DNA from: Pseudomonadota bacterium
GTDB lineage: Bacteria > SAR324 > XYD2-FULL-50-16 > JAHJRI01
Direction: 5' to 3'
Length of the DNA stretch: 5,650 nt
Assembly (NCBI GenBank): GCA_022360105.1
Contig: JAKSDL010000256.1
Coordinates: 1 to 5,650, forward strand
Part shown: piece after piece, positions 1-5,028 of the stretch
Layout: each line of letters begins with the position of its first letter
Position numbering within the stretch: position 1 is the first letter of the stretch
Program-made: the position numbers and the translations under genes
Notes under the pieces: model-generated
Database searches by the model: none
Told to the model about the DNA's origin: nothing
The model's input: only the letters and a program-made list of their open reading frames with translations

Positions 1-63
1 CTTGGTATCATCAATAATTATAATTTTATAACTTTCTGGAGAAGCAGACAGGGTATCAGTCAT
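1..63 (-). CDS. Response-regulator-like protein, N-terminal fragment (runs off the left edge)
   Basis: The minus strand reads ATG at 63-61 followed by 20 more open codons to the window edge. The peptide begins MTDTLSASPES and runs into YKIIIIDDTK. A short hydrophobic strand of isoleucines ending in Asp-Asp is the classic beta-1 of a receiver (CheY-like) domain; the acidic pair helps bind Mg2+ near the phosphorylated Asp, which would lie some 40-45 residues further on, outside the window. The family would act in two-component signalling in the cytoplasm, but the output domain cannot be seen. The ATG is the only start before an in-frame stop (TAA at 84-82 on the minus strand), which supports it, although no good Shine-Dalgarno precedes it. 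With only 21 residues visible, a hybrid kinase or an unrelated protein is possible. Confidence 0.6.
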   Translation of the reverse strand, partial: MTDTLSASPESYKIIIIDDTK

Positions 64-120
64 TAAACAGCAGTCTTTTAGTTAGTGTCTGAATGGAAAA
101 TCGCAAAACCCTTATCCAGT

Positions 121-129
121 CTTATACCA
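121..129 (-). promoter_or_regulatory. Candidate extended -10 promoter element, proximal, for the gene at 1-63
   Basis: On the minus strand this reads TGGTATAAG, an extended -10 (TGn) followed by TATAAG, which matches the sigma-70 consensus at five of six bases. A start point a few bases downstream would leave a leader of roughly 50 bases before the ATG at 63. The hexamer 17 bases upstream (TTAAAC) is a poor -35, which extended -10 promoters can tolerate. The assignment rests on motif and position only. Confidence 0.3.
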
Positions 130-158
130 GATGCGGGAATTCAGTTTAAAGATTAACG

Positions 159-176
159 TGCCGTCAGTCGCCGGCA
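159..176. repeat. Small hairpin between two candidate -10 boxes
   Basis: TGCCG (159-163) and CGGCA (172-176) form a perfect 5-bp GC-rich stem around an 8-base loop. It lies between the two extended -10 boxes, so it would be in the leader of a transcript from the distal one. There is no T-run after it on either strand, so it is not a standard terminator. It could be an operator half-site pair, a leader structure or chance. Confidence 0.25.
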
Positions 177-188
177 TTCAGCGTTCAG

Positions 189-197
189 CTTATAACA
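189..197 (-). promoter_or_regulatory. Candidate extended -10 promoter element, distal, for the gene at 1-63
   Basis: On the minus strand this reads TGTTATAAG, a second extended -10 of almost the same form as the one at 121-129. The position 17 bases upstream is a T-tract rather than a recognisable -35. Transcription from here would give a leader of about 120 bases that includes the hairpin at 159-176 and the proximal -10 box. The assignment rests on motif and position only. Confidence 0.25.
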
Positions 198-474
198 TGA
201 CAATGACAGACAAAAAACCGGCTGAGAATTGATCGCTGACTGCTGAAAGCACTAAACTTCGGATTACCAAGCTACTTTTAAAGCTTTTATTGGCACGGGT
301 TAAATTGATTTTCGTTCAGATACCGGTTAGCAGAAATCCTTAACAATCTTAATTGAGCTTTTATTAAGCTATATCGCAGCAATTCATAAGTCTTGGAAGG
401 ATGGTTTGTCTATATGATAGCTCGATGATAAGCGGCTGTAAAGGTTGAGGCATTCCCAGGGATTCTCGGACTAA

Positions 475-547
475 AGGAAACAAAAAGGTTAGAAGGAATT
501 TGCCGGTCGTAGGAGGGGTATTCTTTGTTTCCTGAGACAGGCAAATT
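475..547. repeat. Interleaved inverted repeats downstream of aroB (pseudoknot topology)
   Basis: A perfect 10-base inverted repeat, AGGAAACAAA (475-484) and TTTGTTTCCT (524-533), is interleaved with a perfect 8-base one, AATTTGCC (497-504) and GGCAAATT (540-547). The second repeat's left arm lies in the loop of the first and its right arm lies outside, so both stems together would make an H-type pseudoknot with connecting segments of 12, 19 and 6 bases. It starts about 30 bases beyond the aroB stop on the minus strand. It may shape the 3' end of the acyP-aroB transcript, although neither orientation ends in a clean U-run. Confidence 0.4.
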
Positions 548-578
548 GAAATGAGAACGGCCGGTGATGTTCTGTGGA

Positions 579-1697
579 TCAGACAGGCGTCAGGTTAAGG
601 AGGCTATCTGTTGTCAGGTATTCCAGGTAAGACTGCCAAAGGCTTTCTGCGGTGATGTTCTCGCATATGGTTGCTGAACCGATTTCGGTAAGCCCTACAA
701 ACTTGATCCCTTTTGACACCGCTTTTTTATCATGGGCAATGATTTCGATAAATTCATCCTTGTTGATGGACCCGATCTCTGGTTTGATTTCCAGTTGTTT
801 TAAATGGCCGTGAATGGTTTCGAAATCCTGTTCGGGAAGAATGCCCCTCCTGACCGACCACCACGAGGCAAAATCCATCCCGACGATCACCGCCTCACCA
901 TGGAGCATGGTTTTGTATTCTGTAACGGTTTCCAAAACATGACCCAGGGTGTGCCCAAAATTCAGAATAGCTCTCAATCCGGCTTCTTTCTCATCTTCCT
1001 GCACTACATCTGCCTTTACCTGGCAGGACATTCTTATGGCTTCAATCAGATGAGAGGAGTCGGAGACCAGACCGTCAATTGATTTTTGGCTTAAATGCTC
1101 AAGCAACGCACGATTACGAATGAATCCGTGTTTTACAAGTTCAGCGTATCCAGCAATAAATTCCCTCCTGGGAAGGGTTTTTAGAACGTCAATATCAATA
1201 ATGGTTCTTAATGGCTGTTTAAAAGCGCCGATCATGTTTTTACCAATTTCATGATTGACACCGGTCTTGCCTCCAATACCGCTATCTACCTGAGAAAGGA
1301 GCGTTGTTGGTATTTGGATATAGCGAATACCCCTCATAAACACGGCTGCCGCAAAACCGGCCATGTCACCAATCACTCCCCCCCCAAACGCGATTAGAAT
1401 GCTTTTTCTATTTGCATGTCCCCGGGCCAGAAAATCCAAAATGGAAGAGACGTTTTCCAGGTTTTTGAAGCTCTCCCCGTCGGGTAAAACCAGGGTTTTA
1501 ACTTCTATTTTGCCGGATATCATCTTTTCCGGAAGATCCGGATACAGGTCTTTGATTGTGGAGTTTGTTACCACGTATAATGTGGATTCCGAATAGGTCT
1601 CAACGATATCTTCCAGGCTCTCTTTGATGATCTGAGAGCCAATATGTACAGAATAGCTGTAATCTTCCTGGGGCAGGGTGATTTGGATTTTTTTCAT
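579..1697 (-). CDS. aroB: 3-dehydroquinate synthase AroB
   Basis: This cytoplasmic enzyme converts DAHP to 3-dehydroquinate, the second step of the shikimate pathway to aromatic amino acids, using NAD+ and a divalent metal. The 372-residue protein is complete and close to the usual length of about 360. The NAD-binding glycine loop GGGVIGD lies at 105-111, and the conserved DSGIGGKTGVN motif at 138-148 contains an invariant lysine (K144). The expected metal ligands are E186 in AGYAELVKHG, H249 in NFGHTLGH and H266 in LHGEA. A C-terminal DKK (323-325) also matches the family. It follows the acylphosphatase gene by 19 bases on the same strand, so co-transcription is likely. No Shine-Dalgarno is visible: the bases before the ATG are AT-rich (CAATCAATTTAAAATCAAT), so initiation may depend on coupling or low structure. 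The start is still favoured because MKKIQITL leads directly into the first beta strand of the family. Confidence 0.97.
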   Translation of the reverse strand: MKKIQITLPQEDYSYSVHIGSQIIKESLEDIVETYSESTLYVVTNSTIKDLYPDLPEKMISGKIEVKTLVLPDGESFKNLENVSSILDFLARGHANRKSILIAFGGGVIGDMAGFAAAVFMRGIRYIQIPTTLLSQVDSGIGGKTGVNHEIGKNMIGAFKQPLRTIIDIDVLKTLPRREFIAGYAELVKHGFIRNRALLEHLSQKSIDGLVSDSSHLIEAIRMSCQVKADVVQEDEKEAGLRAILNFGHTLGHVLETVTEYKTMLHGEAVIVGMDFASWWSVRRGILPEQDFETIHGHLKQLEIKPEIGSINKDEFIEIIAHDKKAVSKGIKFVGLTEIGSATICENITAESLWQSYLEYLTTDSLLNLTPV

Positions 1698-1716
1698 ATT
1701 GATTTTAAATTGATTG

Positions 1717-1992
1717 CTAATATATAACCTGAAACCCTGAATATGATAGGGTTTCGCTTAATTCCCTTTTTTCCACGGCCGAAACACTGGACATGGGTGA
1801 TCCTTGCCAGCACCAGCTTTCCAGCTCATTTAAAAGCTTTTCATCGCCTTGGGCATAAACTTCCACACTGCCGTCGTTGCGATTACGCACTGTCCCGATA
1901 AGACCCAGTGAAGCCGCTTTTTTTCTGGTATAATCTCGAAAAAAAACGCCTTGTACTCTGCCTTTGACAATTAAATGAATTCGTTTGTCCAT
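1717..1992 (-). CDS. acyP: Acylphosphatase
   Basis: This small cytoplasmic enzyme hydrolyses acyl phosphates such as acetyl or carbamoyl phosphate to a carboxylate and phosphate. The 91-residue product matches the single-domain family (about 90-100 residues). The signature GRVQGVFFRDYT lies at residues 11-22, with the phosphate-binding arginine at R19. The second motif, GTVRNRNDGSVEV, follows at 33-45 with the catalytic asparagine expected at N37. The start at 1992 is chosen because AGGAGA sits just upstream and MDKRIHLIVKG matches normal acylphosphatase N-termini. A longer reading from 2049 adds 19 residues that are not typical of the family, has no ribosome binding site and would begin about where the transcript itself probably starts. 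The gene heads an acyP-aroB pair. No metabolic reason for the pairing is evident, and acylphosphatases often sit beside unrelated genes. Confidence 0.93.
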   Translation of the reverse strand: MDKRIHLIVKGRVQGVFFRDYTRKKAASLGLIGTVRNRNDGSVEVYAQGDEKLLNELESWCWQGSPMSSVSAVEKRELSETLSYSGFQVIY

Positions 1993-2058
1993 CTGTCTCC
2001 TGTAATGGTGTGGTGAGATAATTAGACACGTGAAAAGGAATGAACTCATTCTGAAATA

Positions 2059-2087
2059 GCTATACCAAGAATTTTAAAAATTGCCTA
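2059..2087 (-). promoter_or_regulatory. Candidate sigma-70 promoter for acyP-aroB
   Basis: On the minus strand TAGGCA (2087-2082) is a four-of-six -35 match. After a 17-base spacer comes TATAGC (2064-2059), a four-of-six -10 match preceded by TGG, giving an extended -10. The expected start point near 2052 leaves a leader of about 60 bases before the acyP ATG at 1992. The spacer contains a 13-base dyad AATTTT-A-AAAATT (2070-2082), placed where a repressor would block RNA polymerase. It is predicted from motifs and spacing only. Confidence 0.4.
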
Positions 2088-2098
2088 ACTGATTTCTA

Positions 2099-2117
2099 AA
2101 GGCCTTTTAAAAGCCTT
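2099..2117. repeat. Dyad just upstream of the acyP promoter
   Basis: AAGG (2099-2102) and CCTT (2114-2117) flank the perfect palindrome CTTTTAAAAG (2104-2113), with a single unpaired C at 2103. Apart from that base the 19-base element is fully symmetric. It lies about 12 bases upstream of the proposed acyP -35 and about three helical turns from the similar dyad in the promoter spacer. That spacing suits a pair of operator sites, though AT-rich chance symmetry is possible. Confidence 0.35.
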
Positions 2118-2141
2118 AACTGTAAGATTCCATCAGGTAGT

Positions 2142-2166
2142 TAAAAAAGGACCGGTCTATTTTTTA
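2142..2166. repeat. 25-base dyad with A6/T6 arms around GACCGGTC
   Basis: TAAAAAA (2142-2148) and TTTTTTA (2160-2166) are perfect complements, and between them lies the perfect 8-base palindrome GACCGGTC (2150-2157). Only one base on the left and two on the right break the symmetry. The inner palindrome has no loop, so the element reads better as a DNA operator for a dimeric protein. An RNA form would have to pair the A and U tracts around an 11-base loop, as a weak bidirectional terminator might. Confidence 0.4.
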
Positions 2167-2231
2167 CTGAATAGGAATAGATAACAACATATAAGAATGC
2201 GGTTCCTGTTATTGTGGCGGAGGTAAAAAGT

Positions 2232-2255
2232 TTTTTAAAATCAGTATTTTAAAAA
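2232..2255. repeat. All-AT 9-bp hairpin
   Basis: TTTTTAAAA (2232-2240) pairs perfectly with TTTTAAAAA (2247-2255) across the 6-base loop TCAGTA. Each arm contains the palindrome TTTTAAAA, so the block is both a direct and an inverted repeat. As RNA it would be weakly stable. As DNA it is an easily melted or bent site typical of regions bound by nucleoid proteins. Confidence 0.35.
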
Positions 2256-2306
2256 TAGGCGTCAGATTAATTTTGCCAAAACCAAATCAAAAACACACTC
2301 GTGTAG

Positions 2307-2335
2307 TTGAATATTTCTTTCCAATTACATAAAAA
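2307..2335 (+). promoter_or_regulatory. Weak candidate promoter for the unknown gene at 2503
   Basis: TTGAAT (2307-2312) and TAAAAA (2330-2335) each match the sigma-70 hexamers at four of six bases with an exact 17-base spacer. Transcription from here would leave a leader of about 160 bases that includes the T8 run at 2403-2410. In such AT-rich DNA this quality of match is expected fairly often, so it is only the best candidate seen. Confidence 0.2.
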
Positions 2336-2502
2336 CCTAATATCATAAATAAATGAAACTATTGCTATTTGATCCGTCATAAGACACCATACCCATAACC
2401 GGTTTTTTTTCGGGCAACGAATTACCAATCACACATTTGGGGGAAGATTCCGGTTAAAAGTAATGCAGGTAAGAATAGAAATTAATTGGAGTGTGCAGCT
2501 AT

Positions 2503-3762
2503 ATGGCTACGCAGGCAAATCAAAGCAATCAATCCGCAAACGATTCAAAGCAGGAAAAGACTTCAACAAGTTTTAGTGTTGATCCTGAACTGTTAAAACA
2601 GATCAAGGAGGCAATGGCACTTCCAATTCCCGGAAGAAACGAGTACTGGCGAATTGAAAAGGTGATCAATCCCACAAATGAAAAGAGGATTTTGGGGATT
2701 TTCAAACGTAAAACGTTGAGTCCGGATGAAATCAATGATCTGCGTAAAAGTGCCGTCCAGTCTCCCGGAAACACCAGAACGAGGATTAATAAGCTTAAGA
2801 AACAATTTCCCCACAATCCAACGCTTTACATGCTTTCCGCCATTTGTACCAATGGTATGTTGCTCAATTCCAGTAATCAAAAGGAGGTGTTTCGCGGTCT
2901 GAAAATGTCGGCCAAGGAAGCTGCCATGTCCTTGGTGAGCAATGGTGTCAGCGTTTATAACTGTGAAAATTTTTTCCGCATCTATTTCACCATGGTCGAT
3001 CGCTTTAAGAGGCAGCAGGTAAGAACCTACGAAAAAGTTGCGTCAGACCACCGCCTGGAAAAATATAAACAGAAACTGGTGATCGCCATGCGTGTCTGCG
3101 ATCAGTTAAACTCTGATAAATCAAGGGTGTTCAATGTGCTGAATCATATGAAGAAAAAACTGAAATCTAGTCTGTATGCGGCTTACTTCAGTTTTAATAT
3201 GATTCGGGATGCCGCCAAATACATTGAGATGGGTAAGCCAAAAGAAAAAATGTCGATGGGGACGGCCAGTGAAGTGATTGCATTTGTCTACGCCCTTGCA
3301 GTAGCGTTTGCCAGAATCCCCTTTTTAACAACCCTGGTGGATGAAATCCTGGAATTTCTTCCGGACGCTAACAAGCCCTTGTTACTCAGGAAGATTTCTA
3401 TTCGCTCTGTGCGAAATTTTTCCTCTTATAGAATAGCGTCTATTGAAGGGGACAGGGAAACCATGGCAAAGCTGGGCAAGCAGATTTTCAAGGAAAATCT
3501 CACCGGTGTGCAAAAATTGGAGGGACAATCGCTATACCAGGGATATGAAACAGACCCGTTTTTCAATATTGCCTATGTAGCTGAAATGACCGTTGGCATC
3601 TATAAGTCCGGTGATCATGCAAAAATTATCGATACAGCCCTCCATGCGGTGGAATCTGTTATCAAACGGGACATGTCCAAAAATCATATCTTTACGGACG
3701 CTGCCAATAACCACACTCATAAACTGAGTCTGCTCAAAGAAGGAAAGGCAGAGGAAGTCTAG
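2503..3762 (+). CDS. Uncharacterised 419-residue basic helical protein
   Basis: I do not recognise this protein. It begins with a polar, Gln/Ser/Asn-rich segment (residues 1-24) that looks disordered, with no signal peptide. Residues 25-105 are charged and contain a short motif RNEYWRIEKVINP (45-57). From about 105 onward it looks mainly alpha-helical, with amphipathic stretches such as 105-150 that faintly resemble tandem helical repeats. A very basic stretch covers roughly 165-222. The most hydrophobic stretch, about 257-279 (VIAFVYALAVAFARIPFLTT), contains an arginine and may be a buried helix or a membrane contact rather than a true transmembrane span. No catalytic motif, nucleotide-binding loop or helix-turn-helix stands out. 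The ATG at 2503 is chosen because TTGGAG lies at a workable distance upstream; a GTG at 2491 in the same frame overlaps that site. Codon use resembles that of its neighbours. It is transcribed alone, divergent from acyP and convergent with hemH. Confidence 0.85.
   Translation: MATQANQSNQSANDSKQEKTSTSFSVDPELLKQIKEAMALPIPGRNEYWRIEKVINPTNEKRILGIFKRKTLSPDEINDLRKSAVQSPGNTRTRINKLKKQFPHNPTLYMLSAICTNGMLLNSSNQKEVFRGLKMSAKEAAMSLVSNGVSVYNCENFFRIYFTMVDRFKRQQVRTYEKVASDHRLEKYKQKLVIAMRVCDQLNSDKSRVFNVLNHMKKKLKSSLYAAYFSFNMIRDAAKYIEMGKPKEKMSMGTASEVIAFVYALAVAFARIPFLTTLVDEILEFLPDANKPLLLRKISIRSVRNFSSYRIASIEGDRETMAKLGKQIFKENLTGVQKLEGQSLYQGYETDPFFNIAYVAEMTVGIYKSGDHAKIIDTALHAVESVIKRDMSKNHIFTDAANNHTHKLSLLKEGKAEEV
3759..3762. 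other. Shared palindromic CTAG: both convergent stop codons
   Basis: The plus-strand gene stops with TAG at 3760-3762 and hemH stops with TAG at 3761-3759 on the minus strand. Both are read from the same 4-base palindrome CTAG, so there is no intergenic space. Any terminator for either gene must lie inside the other gene's coding region, and overlapping convergent transcripts are likely. Confidence 0.95.
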
Positions 3763-4853
3763 GCAACGATCTTCAGTTTTTCTTTAATGATAGATGCAAG
3801 CATTTGGATCCAAGTTTGACTGCTATTCAGGGATGGCACCAGAGTCAGGTTTTTGCCTCCGCATTTGAGAAATTCCTCTTTAACTTCAGCCTGAATTTCA
3901 TGCGTGGTTTCCAGGCAATCTGCCACGAATGACGGGCAAAACACCAGCAGGTTTTTCACTCCTTTCTCAGCCAATTGTTTGACATATTGATTGGTGTACG
4001 GCTCGAGCCATTTCGCCTTGCCAAGTCTTGATTGAAAGCTGACGGAGTAATTCGAACTGTCCAGGGATAAGGCCTCTGCTATCAATTCCGCAGTCTTAAA
4101 ACATTGGGCCCGATAGCAACCATTAACAGCATTTTCTGAAAAACAGCAGGAAGCTGATTTCAGGCAATGCTTGCTGGTGACATCTCCCTCCAGGATATGG
4201 CTTTCCGGTAAGCCGTGAAAACTAAAGAGTATATGATCCGGTTGTTGTTGAATATATGACTCCCCTCGTTGTCGCCAGGCTTCGATAAATTTCGGATGCC
4301 GGTAGAAGGAGGAAATGAAGGTCACTTCGGGGATAACATTCCAGCTGCGAATGATATTCATACATTGCTCGATAATGGAGCCTGTCGTTGCAGAAGAGTA
4401 TTGCGGAAACAGGGGAAAAATCAGGAGTTGTTGCACCCCGGCTAGCCTGATTTTTTCAAGGGTTTTGTTGAGGTCCGGTTGACCGTACCGCATGCCGATC
4501 TCTACCAAAAAACTTTCATCCAGTAGGGTTGATACACCAGCTGCAAGTTTCTCAGCATGAACAATCAAAGGAAATCCCTGATCACTCCAAATCGATTGGT
4601 AGCTTGATTTTATGACTGAAGGCCGAAACGGAGCGATAACCAGGTTGACAATCATCCACCTTAACGGGGCGGGCATTGTCATTACCCGCCTGTCAGATAA
4701 AAATTGCCGTAAGTAACGACGAATAGACGGCCTTGTAGGTGATTGGGGTGATCCAAGATTGATCAGAAGAATGGCTTTATTAGCTTTGAGAGACATCATT
4801 TTGGAATCCAATTGGCAGAGTTGGAAGGATACAAGATCAAGACGTTGCTTCAT
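3759..4853 (-). CDS. hemH: Ferrochelatase HemH with internal cysteine cluster
   Basis: This enzyme inserts Fe2+ into protoporphyrin IX to make protohaem, the last step of the pathway, at or near the inner face of the membrane. The 364-residue protein has AILLINLGSP at 27-36, the active-site histidine H213 in SFHGLPE (211-217), the conserved FQSRLGKAKWLEPYT (273-287), and the catalytic glutamate E315 in ADCLETTHEI (311-320). Cysteines 230, 236, 237, 246 and 251 lie in a 22-residue segment ending CYRAQC, and the C-terminal 30 residues have none. This matches the class that binds a [2Fe-2S] cluster through four internal cysteines. The first ATG is kept because purine-rich AAGGTGGAAG precedes it, but it leaves about 25 residues before the core, longer than usual; the ATGs at codons 19 and 20 would be more typical in length but have weak ribosome binding sites. 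Its stop overlaps that of the convergent upstream gene by four bases. Confidence 0.95.
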   Translation of the reverse strand: MKQRLDLVSFQLCQLDSKMMSLKANKAILLINLGSPQSPTRPSIRRYLRQFLSDRRVMTMPAPLRWMIVNLVIAPFRPSVIKSSYQSIWSDQGFPLIVHAEKLAAGVSTLLDESFLVEIGMRYGQPDLNKTLEKIRLAGVQQLLIFPLFPQYSSATTGSIIEQCMNIIRSWNVIPEVTFISSFYRHPKFIEAWRQRGESYIQQQPDHILFSFHGLPESHILEGDVTSKHCLKSASCCFSENAVNGCYRAQCFKTAELIAEALSLDSSNYSVSFQSRLGKAKWLEPYTNQYVKQLAEKGVKNLLVFCPSFVADCLETTHEIQAEVKEEFLKCGGKNLTLVPSLNSSQTWIQMLASIIKEKLKIVA

Positions 4854-5016
4854 GGTTTAACTTCCACCTTTTCTCTGTCAATAGTTCTGGCAGCGGCATT
4901 AATACTCTTAACACCATTCTGAAAATTACTGATGACTAAAATCTACCTTATTTGTTATTCTACAACCTTACTTTGATGGAAAGATTACTGCTCTTTCGAC
5001 TTATTTTTAGATCAAA

Positions 5017-5021
5017 AAGGA
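5017..5021 (+). promoter_or_regulatory. Ribosome binding site of the TPR gene
   Basis: AAGGA stands 7 bases before the ATG at 5029, an ideal spacing, and fixes the start. The 175-base spacer between hemH and this gene has no promoter on either strand that I would defend. Confidence 0.7.
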
Positions 5022-5028
5022 ATACAAT

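Larger units (their letters stand above)
64..578. other. 515-base non-coding region between aroB and the response-regulator-like gene
   Basis: No ORF of convincing length or with a ribosome binding site is present on either strand. The region holds two extended -10 boxes facing the left-hand gene, a small hairpin between them (159-176), a direct repeat AGCTTTTATT at 282-291 and 356-365, a 5-bp stem AGCTT/AAGCT at 356-370, and interleaved inverted repeats at 475-547 just beyond the aroB stop. It probably carries the 3' end of the acyP-aroB transcript and the control region of the next gene. The remaining sequence shows nothing I can name. Confidence 0.6.
1993..2502. other. 510-base divergent intergenic region, AT-rich and dyad-rich
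   Basis: This region separates the minus-strand acyP-aroB unit from the plus-strand unknown gene. It contains a candidate acyP promoter (2059-2087), four copies of the palindrome TTTTAAAA (2072, 2105, 2233 and 2247), a dyad at 2099-2117, a larger dyad at 2142-2166, an all-AT hairpin at 2232-2255, and a run of eight T at 2403-2410. A weak plus-strand promoter candidate lies at 2307-2335. I found no protein gene in it: the short ORFs, such as one of 9 codons near 2198, lack ribosome binding sites. The density of AT palindromes suggests a control region shared by both transcription units. Confidence 0.55.

Noticed and set aside
112..177. 21-codon minus-strand ORF upstream of the response-regulator-like gene
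   Set aside because: There is no ribosome binding site and no recognisable content. It overlaps a candidate promoter and is consistent with chance.
804..1596. Plus-strand ORFs of 92 and 77 codons inside aroB (804-1082 and 1363-1596)
   Set aside because: They lie antisense to well-conserved AroB catalytic regions, have no recognisable domains or ribosome binding sites, and are shadows of the real gene.
1993..2049. Longer acylphosphatase start adding 19 residues
   Set aside because: It has no ribosome binding site, the added sequence is not typical of the family, and it begins at the proposed transcription start. The ATG at 1992 has AGGAGA upstream.
2399..2410. CCGG followed by eight T, resembling a terminator tail
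   Set aside because: Only a 3-bp CCG/CGG stem can form around the T-run, and no stable hairpin precedes it. CCGGT also recurs throughout coding DNA in this window, so it is not a special motif.
2491..2502. GTG start four codons upstream for the unknown gene
   Set aside because: The GTG overlaps the GGAG that would act as its own ribosome binding site, whereas the ATG at 2503 has it at a workable distance.
2529..3720. Minus-strand ORFs of 95, 95 and 62 codons opposite the unknown gene
   Set aside because: The plus-strand frame is open for 419 codons with a ribosome binding site. The minus-strand frames overlap each other, lack ribosome binding sites and have low-quality composition.
3754..3785. 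Possible terminator at the convergent junction (GAAG/CTTC followed by a T-run)
   Set aside because: The stem is only 4 bp with a 13-base loop, too weak to call, and the T-run lies within hemH codons.
4876..4881. Perfect TTGACA (-35) on the minus strand just before hemH
   Set aside because: There is no -10-like hexamer 16-18 bases downstream, and the transcript would begin at or inside the coding start.
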